Below, one piece after another: positions 45,264 through 53,821 of a stretch of DNA of 64,000 nt (within the stretch, counting starts at the first letter, position 1; each line of letters begins with the position of its first letter). The notes under the pieces were generated by a model. That model had not been told where the DNA came from, did no database searches, and worked only from the letters and a program-made list of their open reading frames with translations. Source of the DNA: Nannocystis punicea (GTDB taxonomy: Bacteria > Myxococcota_A > Polyangia > Nannocystales > Nannocystaceae); NCBI RefSeq assembly GCF_026965555.1, contig NZ_CP114040.1:11362001-11426000 (forward strand), read 5' to 3'. The position numbers and the translations under genes are program-made.

Positions 45264-47306
45264 ATGGCAATGCATCCGTCCTCGAAGTCCCCGTGTCCCT
45301 GGCGGCTCACGCTCGCCGTCTTCGTCCTCCCGCTCGCGGCCTGCGACTCGAACGCGGCCGCCGGCGACGACCTCCCGACCTGGGAGGAGTTCCGCGAGGC
45401 CGCCACCCGCGTCGTCGACGGCCAGCCGCGCTACGTCGTCGACGGCGACCTCCCCGTCACCCTCGACCAGCTCGCGGCGGCCTATCACGACCTCGTCGCC
45501 GCCCGCGAGGGCACCGCGCCGCGCAGCATCGTCAACCTCCACGACGGCGTCTTCGACCGCTGGCCCGCGGGGCAGGAGCACGAGCTCACCTACTGCGTCT
45601 CCGACGAGTTCGGCGCGCGCAAGGCCCGGGTCGTGCAGGAGATGGCCGAGGCGGCGCGCTCGTGGGAGCAGGCCGCGCACGTCGACTTCCGCTACCGCCC
45701 CGCGGGCGACGCCGCGTGTCAGCCCGGCGCCGGCGCCCTGTTCGCCGTCCGCCCGTGGCAGACCGGCGGCGCGATGTCGTTCTTCCCGGCGATGCCGGAG
45801 TCGACGCGGACCCTCTACATCGATTACCCCGACTTCGACGACAACCCCGACTGGCGGACCGCGACCCCGCGCATGACCACCGTCGGCGTCCTGCGGCACG
45901 AGCTCGGGCACATCCTCGGCCTGCGTCACGAGCACACCCGCCTGCAGTCGAGCGTCTGCTTCGAGGACACCTCGTGGGCCGAGCTCGGCGAGTACGACCA
46001 CCGCTCGGTCATGCATTATCCGTGGTGCACCGGCGGCGTCTCCAGCAGCGACTACACCCTGACGATCGCCGACCAGGAGGGCGCGCGCACCCTCTACGGC
46101 CCGCCCGCGGTGGTCCACCACCGGCCCACGGTCGCCGTCGACTTCGACCACGACGGCCGCAGCGACCTCGGCCTCACCGGCTCGACCGCCTGGAAGGCCG
46201 TGCCCCTCGCGTTCGCCGCGGACGACCGCGGCTTCTCGATCACCAACCTCGGCGACGCCAGCCTCGCCGCCGCCGCCGGCCGCCACGGGGTGCAGACCGC
46301 CACCGGCGACTTCGACGGCGACGGCCGCACCGACCTCGTCCTCGCCGGCGTGTCCGACTGGAAATCGCTGGTCCTCGCCCTGTCCCGCGGCGACGGCAGC
46401 TTCGCCGTCAGCAGCCCCGAGCTGGCCGACTGGCATGAACGGGCCGCCCGCGACAACGCCCACTTGTTCGCCGGCGACTTCGACGGCGACGCGCGCGACG
46501 ACCTCGCCCTCCTCGGCGCCGAGTCGGCCGGCAACATCGCGGTCGCCCTGGCCGCCGGCGACGGCGGCTTCACCCTCGCCGAGCACCCGAGCAGCGAGTT
46601 CGCCGCCTGGGCCGCGGCCCCCGGCGTCCGCACGATCACCGGCGACTTCGACGGCGACGGCACCACCGACCTCGCCCTCGCCGGCGGCCGCGGCGAATCC
46701 TCCGTCCCGGTCGCCCTGTCGCGCGGCGACGGCTCCTTCGCGGTCGAGCGCCACCCCGCGCGCGGCTTCGCCACCGCCGCGGCCGACGCCGACGCCGTCG
46801 TGCTCGCCGGCGACTTCGACGGCGACGGCACCACCGACCTCGCGCTGACCGGCCCCTCCGGATGGAAGGCTCTGCCCGCCGCGCTCTCCAACGGCGACGG
46901 CTCGTTCGAGCTCGTCGAGTCGCCGATCGCCGGGCTCGCCGAACGGGCCGGGGACAGCGTCGCCCACGTGTTGCCGGGCGACTTCGACGGCGACGGCAAG
47001 ACCGACCTCGCCCTGATCGGCCACGGGGGCGACGTCCCGCTGGCGCTGTCCCGCGGCGACGGCACCTTCGCAGTCACCGACACCGCCCCCACCACTCTCG
47101 GCAGCCGGATCAAGGCCGGCGCCCAGGTCATCGCCGGCGACTTCGACGGCGACGGCAAGAGCGACCTCGCCATGACCGGCCCCGCCGACTGGCGCACCCT
47201 CCCCACCGCCTACTCCAACGGCGACGGCTCCTTCACCATCGGCAACAAGGCGGCCGGCGAGTTCCCCGGCCTCGCCGGCCACGAGGGCGCGCACATCCTC
47301 GAATGA
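45264..47306 (+). CDS. metzincin protease lipoprotein fused to FG-GAP repeats
   Basis: 680 residues from the ATG at 45264 (GTG 45240 and ATG 45270 are alternatives; no ribosome site decides). Signal LTLAVFVLPLAAC with lipobox. The protease domain (about 85-275) carries HELGHILGLRHEH, the HExxHxxGxxH zinc motif, and the Met-turn SVMHYPWC. The remainder has about six FG-GAP blades, each with VGDFDGDG-like Ca loops (VDFDHDGRSDLGLTG, AGDFDGDGTTDLALTG), predicting a beta-propeller. A surface or secreted endopeptidase. It is the fused counterpart of the separate protease and propeller genes at 22455-26818. Confidence 0.9.
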   Translation: MAMHPSSKSPCPWRLTLAVFVLPLAACDSNAAAGDDLPTWEEFREAATRVVDGQPRYVVDGDLPVTLDQLAAAYHDLVAAREGTAPRSIVNLHDGVFDRWPAGQEHELTYCVSDEFGARKARVVQEMAEAARSWEQAAHVDFRYRPAGDAACQPGAGALFAVRPWQTGGAMSFFPAMPESTRTLYIDYPDFDDNPDWRTATPRMTTVGVLRHELGHILGLRHEHTRLQSSVCFEDTSWAELGEYDHRSVMHYPWCTGGVSSSDYTLTIADQEGARTLYGPPAVVHHRPTVAVDFDHDGRSDLGLTGSTAWKAVPLAFAADDRGFSITNLGDASLAAAAGRHGVQTATGDFDGDGRTDLVLAGVSDWKSLVLALSRGDGSFAVSSPELADWHERAARDNAHLFAGDFDGDARDDLALLGAESAGNIAVALAAGDGGFTLAEHPSSEFAAWAAAPGVRTITGDFDGDGTTDLALAGGRGESSVPVALSRGDGSFAVERHPARGFATAAADADAVVLAGDFDGDGTTDLALTGPSGWKALPAALSNGDGSFELVESPIAGLAERAGDSVAHVLPGDFDGDGKTDLALIGHGGDVPLALSRGDGTFAVTDTAPTTLGSRIKAGAQVIAGDFDGDGKSDLAMTGPADWRTLPTAYSNGDGSFTIGNKAAGEFPGLAGHEGAHILE

Positions 47307-47385
47307 TCATACCCGCCGCGCTCGCCGCATCGACGCCCCGCGCCGATCCGGCGAGCCATTCGAGTCGCCACTCGAGCCACAAGAA

Positions 47386-47958
47386 TTAGCCGGACCCCTT
47401 GAGCAGGCCCGCCGCACCCTGGCGCCCTGAATCGAACGTGTAGGTCCCCGCGGTGGGCTCGAGTTCAACCTCGAAGGTCTCCATGATGCGCGCCAGCATC
47501 CCGTACATCCCGACAGCGAGCGCCAGCTCCATGAGGCATCGAGGATTCAGGTGCTGGGCGAGGGACTGGAATGTGGAGGCCGAAACCTTGACGTTCTCCG
47601 TCATCTCATCCGTGAAGCGCAGCACGAGCCTCTCCACCTCCGTGAAGACCTCCGCGTCGGCGCCCCGGGAGATGGCCTCCACCTGCGTCGCACTCACCCC
47701 AAGGGACTGGGCGAATGTGGCGTGCTGGACCCACTCGTAGCGTGAGTTGGTCAGGTGCGCGACCCGCAGGATGGCCAGCTCACGCAAACGCTGATCGATC
47801 TCTGCCTGGTACAAATTTGCAGTGGTCAGGGCGAGCACCTGCAAAGCGTTCGGCGTATGCGCCAGCAAGCGATAGATATTCAGCGGTGGTAATCTTCCAA
47901 GGGAGGCGCGCAGCTCCTCGGGGAGCTCGTCAATGTTCACGTAAGGCAATCGCGCCAT
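47386..47958 (-). CDS. carboxymuconolactone-decarboxylase-family (AhpD-like) protein
   Basis: 190 residues from ATG 47958. The family core is LRELAILRVAHLTNSRYEWV followed by QHATFAQSLGVSATQVEAI, i.e. the CMD/AhpD helical bundle, but the usual redox CxxC is absent, as in the CMD branch with YEWxxH. A catalytic peroxidase role is therefore unlikely; it could be a decarboxylase-like or oxygenase-type enzyme. Monocistronic. A terminator-like hairpin lies upstream (48038-48085). Confidence 0.82.
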   Translation of the reverse strand: MARLPYVNIDELPEELRASLGRLPPLNIYRLLAHTPNALQVLALTTANLYQAEIDQRLRELAILRVAHLTNSRYEWVQHATFAQSLGVSATQVEAISRGADAEVFTEVERLVLRFTDEMTENVKVSASTFQSLAQHLNPRCLMELALAVGMYGMLARIMETFEVELEPTAGTYTFDSGRQGAAGLLKGSG

Positions 47959-48037
47959 GGTCCCTATGATATCCGATCCCCATCGCCGATCTCGCGCAAG
48001 ATTTACGGGTGCCCATGGCGATCGCGGCCGTGGCGGG

Positions 48038-48085
48038 GAGGCCGCCTGCCGCGACGAGGTGCGGTCCGCCGTGGCAGGCGGCCTC
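48038..48085 (-). terminator. 13-bp perfect stem hairpin
   Basis: GAGGCCGCCTGCC (48038-48050) and GGCAGGCGGCCTC (48073-48085) enclose a 22-nt loop, between the end of a short leftward ORF (48199) and the start of the AhpD-like gene. Probably terminates the leftward transcript from 48913. Confidence 0.55.
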
Positions 48086-48198
48086 GCTGCAGACTGTCCG
48101 TTTGTAACACCGTTCCACTTCGACACGGATTCAGGCCCCGCAGCGAGCGGCGGTGGGCGCTCCGCGAAGACTCTTGGTAGTCGTCTCCGCGAGGACGC

Positions 48199-48426
48199 TC
48201 ATGGGCTTTCAATCGTCACGCCGCGGACAGCAAATAACCCGTCCGCGAACTGCACCACCTCTGTCTCGCAAAGATATCCATGCGGCTCCGCGCGGGTCCG
48301 CAAGATCGCCCGGAGCGAAGGGTCATGACGAACGCGCTCGCGCAGCTCCCGAATGACGCCCTCGTGGGCGAGCTCCTCGCCGAAGATAAACTGCAGTCAC
48401 CGAGTCAAGCCCGCCCCGTGCTCCAT
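48199..48426 (-). pseudogene. small ORF with an in-frame nonsense codon
   Basis: An ATG at 48426 with a GGGGAG ribosome site 11 nt upstream opens MEHGAGLTR, then TGA at 48397-48399, and the same frame continues LQFIFGEELAHEGVIRELRE followed by RVRHDPSL, GYLCETEVVQFADGLF and a stop at 48199. The part after the TGA has protein-like composition and no in-frame ATG, GTG or TTG, so either a nonsense mutation has inactivated a ~75-residue gene or a CTG (48396) is used. Family unknown. It begins 23 bp after the stop of the upstream leftward gene. Confidence 0.5.
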
Positions 48427-48448
48427 CGCTCGCTACTCCCCGGCATTG

Positions 48449-48913
48449 TCATGACCGCCCGAAGAACAGCGTATGAACCTCTTCCGAGGGCGTGACCAGG
48501 GTGTGCTCGATCAACTCGCTCGCCTCGACCGAGGCCGAGCCGAACCGCATGAAATGAATGCCGTCGCTGGTATGGACCTCGACGATCCGCGACCACTCCA
48601 CCTCGCGGCCGTGGAGCGTCTCGCGCCGGAAGAGCAGGCGGCACTTGCCGTCGTTCCAGAAGCGCTCGAGGTCGCAGATCTGCTCTCCCGTCCGGGCGCA
48701 CGTCACCTCGAGCGAGGTCTCGACGATCTCTGCGAGTCCGCCGAGGTAATCGATCGCATGGTTATGGGTCCACACGAGCTCCTGCAACGATCTTGCCGCC
48801 TCCGTGTCGGCGTCGACATCGAAGAACTCACGGGGGACCAGCGCACGAGTCTCGCTTCGACCGTCCCGGGTTCGCCACTCGATCCGGATCGTCATCTCCT
48901 CGAGAATGCTCAT
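48449..48913 (-). CDS. protein of unknown function
   Basis: 154 residues from ATG 48913 (an internal Met at 48895 is an alternative). No signal or membrane segment. Mixed alpha/beta composition: MTIRIEWRTRDGRSE, LVPREFFDVDADTEAARSLQ, a Cys pair (ARTGEQICDLE), FWNDGKCRLLFRR and an end reading EEVHTLFFGRS. Not recognised. It appears to head a two-gene leftward unit with the nonsense-bearing ORF. Base composition is slightly lower in GC than its neighbours. Confidence 0.55.
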   Translation of the reverse strand: MSILEEMTIRIEWRTRDGRSETRALVPREFFDVDADTEAARSLQELVWTHNHAIDYLGGLAEIVETSLEVTCARTGEQICDLERFWNDGKCRLLFRRETLHGREVEWSRIVEVHTSDGIHFMRFGSASVEASELIEHTLVTPSEEVHTLFFGRS

Positions 48914-49118
48914 GGGCCTCGGCCTCGAATCTTCACCGCGGCCTCCTGCGCGTTTTGGACCGACGCGACGACCGCGCCCGACGACTCTACAGAGAGCGTG
49001 ACCCCGGCCACCCAAAGACGGTAGCCGCGCGGGGCCGCCGGTGCAAGCGGACCCCCTGCAGGTCTTCTGCGAGGATTCCCCGCCCGAGGCGTCGCCGGGG
49101 CGCGCGCACGAACCCGCG

Positions 49119-50039
49119 TCAATCGAGCGGCCGCACCTCGAGGCGCGCGACGCCGAGGCGAATTTGCCGGGTCCCGGGCCGACGCTCGACCAGCGACGCC
49201 GCGTCGGCGACTCCGAGCCGGCCGAGCTGAGTCCGCGCGCGGTGGATGCAGATGTTCAGGTGGTTGTCGTCCATGCGCAGCATCTTGAGCAGCTCGTCGG
49301 CCGTCAGCCAGCCCTGCTCCCCCGCCGGCAGCCCGGCGCGTTCGTCGGCCAGTCGCCGGCGCGCCAGCAGCAGCAGCACGTAATGATGGGCCCGGCGCTG
49401 CAGGTCGAGGCGGCGCTCCCCGCAGCACGCCACCAGCTCGACCCGCTCCTCGTCGCGGCTGTACGCGAAGCAGAGCTTCAGGTTGGCCACGCACAGCCCG
49501 CTGTCACTCTCCTGCCACGTGCACGCGCAGAACTTCGGCAGGTACACGCGCCACAGCCCGTCGCGCAGCGCCAGCACCGCCCGGTCGTCGAGCGCCGCGA
49601 CCTCGCCGCCGCGCTCGCAGATCCAAGCTCCCTGCGGATCTTGATAAATCGAGCACTCCGGCCCCTCCAGATCTGGCAACGCCAAATAACCGCCCTCGCC
49701 GACCTGCCATTGCCCTGCCGGTAATCGCAGCGCCATCAGCTGCGGCCCGCCCGCGTCCTCGAGGTCGAAGCACGCCGATTCGCGCCCGAAGCGGATCTCC
49801 GCGCCCTGCCGCAGCACCAGGCGCTCGCCCGCCGCCAGCCGCGCCCCGTCGACGCACGTCCCGTTGCGGCTGCCGAGGTCGTGCAATTCCCAGTGATCGC
49901 CGTCCCACTGGATCTCCGCGTGCCGCCCGGACACGTCCCGCGCGCCCAGCACCAGGTCACACGATTTCGAGCGCCCTACCAAACAGCGGTCAGGTAGTAT
50001 CAGGCGCTCCTGAGAACGTTGCACGCGCAGGACAGCCAT
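49119..50039 (-). CDS. FHA-domain protein with C-terminal winged-helix-like region
   Basis: 306 residues. N-terminal FHA domain (about 1-95): RCLVGRSKSCDLVLG, VSGRHAEIQWDGDHWELHDL, SRNGTCVDGARLAAGE, the classical GRS..SxxH..NGT phosphothreonine-binding residues. A Cys-rich middle (CACTWQESDSGLCVANLKLC) follows, and a C-terminal segment LTADELLKMLRMDDNHLNIC then RTQLGRLGVADAASLVERRP resembles a bacterial winged helix, perhaps DNA-binding. Likely reads phosphorylation by Ser/Thr kinases such as the one at 41508 and alters transcription (inference). Confidence 0.85.
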   Translation of the reverse strand: MAVLRVQRSQERLILPDRCLVGRSKSCDLVLGARDVSGRHAEIQWDGDHWELHDLGSRNGTCVDGARLAAGERLVLRQGAEIRFGRESACFDLEDAGGPQLMALRLPAGQWQVGEGGYLALPDLEGPECSIYQDPQGAWICERGGEVAALDDRAVLALRDGLWRVYLPKFCACTWQESDSGLCVANLKLCFAYSRDEERVELVACCGERRLDLQRRAHHYVLLLLARRRLADERAGLPAGEQGWLTADELLKMLRMDDNHLNICIHRARTQLGRLGVADAASLVERRPGTRQIRLGVARLEVRPLD

Positions 50040-50169
50040 CCGACGTCGATGAGCTTAGCCGGTCTCCGCGAATGGACCACCGCCGTCCCGGCGCCCTCGA
50101 CCGACCGCCGCAATCCCGGCGCGGGCGCTCCGCCCGCCCACATACCTATTCGCATGAAACAGCGGACCC

Positions 50170-51066
50170 TTGCGATCGACCCGCGCGAATCTTTCGCGCG
50201 CCCCGGCGTCGAAGCCCCCCGTGCCCGCCGGTTCTGCCGAATCAAAGGTCCGAAGCGTCCCCCTTCTGCTCACTCCATTCGTCGCGCTCGCCCGGCAGTT
50301 CCGCGAGGTGGCGAGCAACTCGGCCGCCTTCTTCGGCGGTCTCCTCGGCACCACCCTGCTGAGCGGCGGCGTCGCCGCCCTGGTGATGTTCGCGCCGACC
50401 TTCGAGGTCGCGGCCGACGACGCCTCCACCGTCGACTTCATCCCCGGCGACCTGGTGCGCCTCGGCCCGCAGCGCGACCCGCAGGCCCTTCCCGACAAGC
50501 TCGTCATCCCGGCCACGCGCGCCCCCGACGACGCCGCCCCCTCGCAGGTCACCACGAACGACCAGCCCGCGCCCCCGACCCCGCTCAAGAAGCCCGGCGA
50601 CCCGCCGAAGGCCGCGCCCGCCAGGCCGCTCGACCCCCGCGCCCCCGTCGACGACCGCAACCGGCCCGCCAACACGCCTCACGACGATCCACGGACCGCC
50701 GACGAGCTCCCCGGCGACCCGTTCGGCGCGGCCGACGGTTGGTCCGACACCTTCAACGCCGGCGACCCGTGGGCCACCGAGGTCATGCGCGCGCTCAACA
50801 ACATGCGCGTCGGCACCTTCGGCGCCGAGGCCCAGGACGTCGTCTACAAGTTCCGCCTCGAGGTCTGCCCCGACGGCGGCCTGTCGGCACAGCTCAAGCA
50901 GAGCACCGGCGACCCCGTCCTCGACGCCCGGATCAAGAACACCATCGACGCCCTCGAAGTCGATGTCCCCGACGACGTGCTCGCGCTCCTCGGCGGCAAG
51001 TGCCAGAAGATCAAGTACGAGTTCACCTGGCGCGGCAAGAACATCGGTCGCGGCACCGTGCAGTAG
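50170..51066 (+). CDS. TonB-like/AgmX-type membrane protein
   Basis: 298 residues from a TTG start; no nearby ATG is in frame. One membrane helix (about 54-77, SNSAAFFGGLLGTTLLSGGV), a Pro-rich periplasmic linker (about 125-185, PAPPTPLKKPGDPPKAAPAR), and a C-terminal domain (about 200-298: VMRALNNMRVGTFG, YKFRLEVCPDGGLSAQLKQS, TGDPVLDARIKNTID, ending YEFTWRGKNIGRGTVQ) with the usual TonB C-terminal order of strands and the DPVLD helix. It could transmit energy or act as an adapter in the envelope. A frameshifted copy of its last ~28 codons lies at 52634-52719. Confidence 0.72.
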   Translation: MRSTRANLSRAPASKPPVPAGSAESKVRSVPLLLTPFVALARQFREVASNSAAFFGGLLGTTLLSGGVAALVMFAPTFEVAADDASTVDFIPGDLVRLGPQRDPQALPDKLVIPATRAPDDAAPSQVTTNDQPAPPTPLKKPGDPPKAAPARPLDPRAPVDDRNRPANTPHDDPRTADELPGDPFGAADGWSDTFNAGDPWATEVMRALNNMRVGTFGAEAQDVVYKFRLEVCPDGGLSAQLKQSTGDPVLDARIKNTIDALEVDVPDDVLALLGGKCQKIKYEFTWRGKNIGRGTVQ

Positions 51067-51234
51067 CTTCACACGCCCGCAATCACCCCCTGCGGCCGCT
51101 CAACCTTCGTCCCGCCGCCCTCATCCCGCGCATGAGGCGCGGCAGCGTTGCCTTGGAGCACGGAGACGACTACCCTCCCCCGCGCGAGGCACCTCCTGGG
51201 CGGACCGAGTCCGTCTCCGACGAAGGGACCATGA

Positions 51235-51642
51235 ATGGGCATCATCTTCGAGCACAACGGTGATGCGGTCTGGGAACCCTCGCAAGGCCTCGGCCGGCTG
51301 TTCGTCCATCAAATCCGTGGGGTGGAGAAGCTCCTCGGGCTGGACAGCGGAGTCGGCGACGTCATCAACGACGAATGCCAGATCGATCCGGCCCGACTGA
51401 AGCCCTTCGTGATCGCGCTCGACCGCAAGCTCAGCTCGGGCGGCAACGAGACGCTATCCAGCCTGCTCGGCGGCTGCTTCGCCGTGGCCGCGGGCCTGTA
51501 CGCAGCGTGCCACCCGCGCGACGAGCTCGATCTGTCGAGGATCGGAGCTGCGCTCAAGCACCGCGGAGAGCTCCTGGTGTCGGGGCGGACGAGAGCGAGG
51601 GCGATCTTCGCCGACCTGCAGATCGACGACGAGCCCGTTTGA
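51235..51642 (+). CDS. small protein of unknown function, possible immunity/effector-locus gene
   Basis: 135 residues. No signal or membrane helix beyond one short hydrophobic patch (LLGGCFAVAAGLYAAC, about 81-96). N-terminal MGIIFEHNGDAVWEPSQGLG, then an acidic helical region. Family not recognised. First of three or four small same-strand ORFs lying between the true and the decayed 3' end of the TonB-like gene. Size, acidity and clustering resemble polymorphic-toxin immunity genes, but no toxin partner is adjacent; this is only inference. Confidence 0.55.
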   Translation: MGIIFEHNGDAVWEPSQGLGRLFVHQIRGVEKLLGLDSGVGDVINDECQIDPARLKPFVIALDRKLSSGGNETLSSLLGGCFAVAAGLYAACHPRDELDLSRIGAALKHRGELLVSGRTRARAIFADLQIDDEPV

Positions 51643-51704
51643 TAGCACGACAGTGCTTAGCTATGAGAATAAGCCACAGACCCGTTCGTCAACAGAGCAC
51701 CACG

Positions 51705-52079
51705 ATGGATTCCGATCACGCCGAGCAGACGGTCACACGCATCAACAACTACCTCCAGCAGCAGCTATGGTTCGACTTCGAGGTGTCGGAGTACCAGAAG
51801 GGCCGGCTCGTCGTCATCGGGAGCATCGACACGACGGTGAGCCACAATGTCGAGATCTGGTTCAAGGACATCGCCTTTGTCTCGCTTCCGATGGAATGGA
51901 AGACCGACACGTCAGCCCCTCCGCTATCTCTCATTGAAGGCGTGGAGGCCGTGGAGATCAGCTCCAGATTTCAGGTCGAAGTCGGACACCATATCTTTCG
52001 CTTCTCACCAGAAGATTACGCGCCCCAATTCGGCTGCCTCATCGGAGCACGCGAGATCGGCTTTCAGGTCGTGAAATAA
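51705..52079 (+). CDS. small protein of unknown function
   Basis: 124 residues from ATG 51705 (63 bp after the preceding gene); a longer open frame upstream overlaps that gene and is ignored. Beta-rich with aromatic residues: LQQQLWFDFEVSEYQKGRLV, VEIWFKDIAFVSLPMEW, VGHHIFRFSPEDYAPQFG. Lower GC than most genes in the window. Not recognised. No signal peptide. Confidence 0.55.
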   Translation: MDSDHAEQTVTRINNYLQQQLWFDFEVSEYQKGRLVVIGSIDTTVSHNVEIWFKDIAFVSLPMEWKTDTSAPPLSLIEGVEAVEISSRFQVEVGHHIFRFSPEDYAPQFGCLIGAREIGFQVVK

Positions 52080-52303
52080 TCGCACCACTGCTCCCACGAC
52101 CATGCTCACGAACACCAACCTCCTCCCCGTGCTCGCCAGGGTCTCCGGTCATCCGTTCGACCCGGAGTCCGAAGAAGTACAGGACGGCGGGCAGGTGCTC
52201 TTCGTCTGGCCACCCGCTTTCCGGCCAGATGCGCTGCGACTCGACCCGCCGCTCTTGACGAAGCGTTTTGCCTGGCAGCGCGCTACCCTGCCCCGCCATC
52301 TCC

Positions 52304-52615
52304 ATGCTGACCGACGAGAACGTCCAGGTGCTCCGCCTCGTAATTGCGATGGTCGGCGCGGTCTCACCCAATTTTCGTCGAGTCTCTCTGGAGGTCGTCG
52401 ACGCCAGGAAGGTCCACCTGTGGTTCCTGCTCGCGCACGATCACTCCGAGGACCGGGAGGAAATCGACGACATCGCCTTCGAATTCGAGTCGCTCCAGGA
52501 CCGCGGCATCGAGCTGGAGACGACGATCCTCGTCGATGCGCGCCCGGTCGAGCAGCTCGCTCTGCCCGGCAGGGTCGTCTTCGGTCGAAGAGAAGCGACA
52601 CCGTCGCGCGCATGA
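52304..52615 (+). CDS. small acidic protein, immunity-like
   Basis: 103 residues from ATG 52304. MLTDENVQVLRLVIAMVGAV, SPNFRRVSLEVVDARKVHLW, DREEIDDIAFEFESLQDRGI and ARPVEQLALPGRVVFGRRE give an alternating alpha/beta pattern. I recall this general pattern from small proteins in contact-dependent or polymorphic toxin loci, but cannot name a family. It follows a possible short ORF (from 52102) that I could not validate. Its end precedes the decayed TonB-tail by 18 bp. Confidence 0.5.
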   Translation: MLTDENVQVLRLVIAMVGAVSPNFRRVSLEVVDARKVHLWFLLAHDHSEDREEIDDIAFEFESLQDRGIELETTILVDARPVEQLALPGRVVFGRREATPSRA

Positions 52616-52633
52616 CCGCGTCTCCTCCGCCCA

Positions 52634-52719
52634 CCTGCTCGCGCTCCTGGGCGACAAGTGAACATGCGTACGAGTTCACCTGGCGCAGCAAAAGCACCGG
52701 CCGCGGCACTGTGCAATAA
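52634..52719 (+). pseudogene. frameshifted remnant of the TonB-like gene 3' end
   Basis: CTGCTCGCGCTCCTGGGCGA matches GTGCTCGCGCTCCTCGGCGG in the gene (about 50978). After a ~5-nt deletion, TACGAGTTCACCTGGCGC and GGCCGCGGCACTGTGCAATA match the gene end (51018-51066) in another frame, encoding YEFTWRSKSTGRGTVQ and a stop. It lies 1653 bp downstream of the true 3' end. Confidence 0.85.
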
Positions 52720-52987
52720 GGCCGCCCCCTGCTCGGGTTGCGTTCGCCTCTTGGCCGGCATTTGACAGTGCGGCCATCGAGGGCAGTCGGCGAGCCGTCC
52801 TCACATCGAGGCGCCGACGCTCCAGGCTCAATGGACGGAGAGCCTCGCCTCGGCGGCTGCGCACGCAGCTACGCGGCCAGCTGGGAGGCGCCATCGGTTC
52901 CTCGCCGTCTGCCCTCCACAACGGCCTCGCACCCGCCCTCGCTTCGTTCACCAGGCCGGCGGCGATGCCGGCTTCACCGACCGCTGC

Positions 52988-53335
52988 TCAGGGGCTCTCG
53001 ACGTCGTGCTCGTACCCGTAGAAGAAGTGTTGGCACGAGTTGACCGGCGCCTGGAGCTCGATCGTCTGCTCCGGGCCGAACACGATGCCGGTCGGGAACG
53101 TAAGGTGGTTGTGCCCCTGCAGCGGGTCCCAGACGCGGTTGTACGCCACGCGCGCCTTGGCCCGCCGCAGGTATACGGACATACGTTGGCCTGATTCGTT
53201 CACGATCGTCCACGCCGTCAGCACGAACACCTTGCCGGCGGGTACGGTATACGCGATCTGGTTCAGGCTGGAAGTCGACTCATAATACACGACGCGCACC
53301 TCGTCGTCGGTGACACAACAATTCTGGGTGGGCAT
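52988..53335 (-). CDS. small beta-rich protein of unknown function
   Basis: 115 residues from the ATG at 53335 (MPTQNCCVTDDEVRVVYYES); the frame extends eight codons further but that start is poorer. Beta-strand pattern LNQIAYTVPAGKVFVLTAWT, GQRMSVYLRRAKARVAY, FGPEQTIELQAPVNSC suggests a jelly-roll or lectin-like fold. No signal peptide. It sits on the opposite strand just before the Tc-toxin gene. Role unknown. Confidence 0.6.
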   Translation of the reverse strand: MPTQNCCVTDDEVRVVYYESTSSLNQIAYTVPAGKVFVLTAWTIVNESGQRMSVYLRRAKARVAYNRVWDPLQGHNHLTFPTGIVFGPEQTIELQAPVNSCQHFFYGYEHDVESP

Positions 53336-53821
53336 TATGGATCCTGGAGCGTGCAGCAACGAGCGAGATTCTCAGCACTCGACTCGACCGGCAGATTATC
53401 ACGGCGGCGATCACCGGTCAACGCGAGACGCTTGAATGGTTCTGTATGCCCTTTCGATCCCATTTCCGCGCTCAGCGGCGCCCGGAGGGGCAGGTCCTGG
53501 AGCGAGCATTCTTCGCTGCGCGGGCCTTGTAAGGGTCCGTCTGGCAGTGCCGTGATTCCCGCAGCCCCATCCGGGCCCGAATGTCCAGATACTTTCGTAC
53601 TCCTCTTCTCATTTCCTGCGCGTGATGCACTCGGTGGCGCGATGTTGCCCTACCCAACTGCAGTTGGTGAGCGACGTCCGATAACCGTCGTATGAACTTT
53701 CCCTGGACCGTCCGGAGACCGTGATGCTATAGACCTGCGTCATCATGGACAGGGTTCCGCCGCGCGCGGCGGACGGAGTGCAGTGCGATCAGCGGCCGAA
53801 TCGGCCGCCGGAGGAATTGTA
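53336..53821. other. 486-bp regulatory spacer upstream of the Tc-toxin gene
   Basis: No coding frame is convincing. It is less GC-rich than average and holds the short palindrome CAACTGCAGTTG near 53657 and several A/T-rich hexamers (ATAACC, TATAGA near 53730), so the toxin promoter is probably here. No element of the dispersed hairpin family. Confidence 0.5.
53810..53815 (+). promoter_or_regulatory. ribosome binding site GGAGGA
   Basis: Six bases before the ATG at 53822. It selects this start over the GTG at 53783, which opens 13 codons earlier in the same frame. Confidence 0.85.

Noticed and set aside
52102..52292. Short ORF starting MLTNTNLLPVLARVSGHPFD
   Set aside because: The frame continues into and overlaps the 52304 gene with non-protein-like sequence; could be a decayed fragment but there is nothing to support it as a gene.
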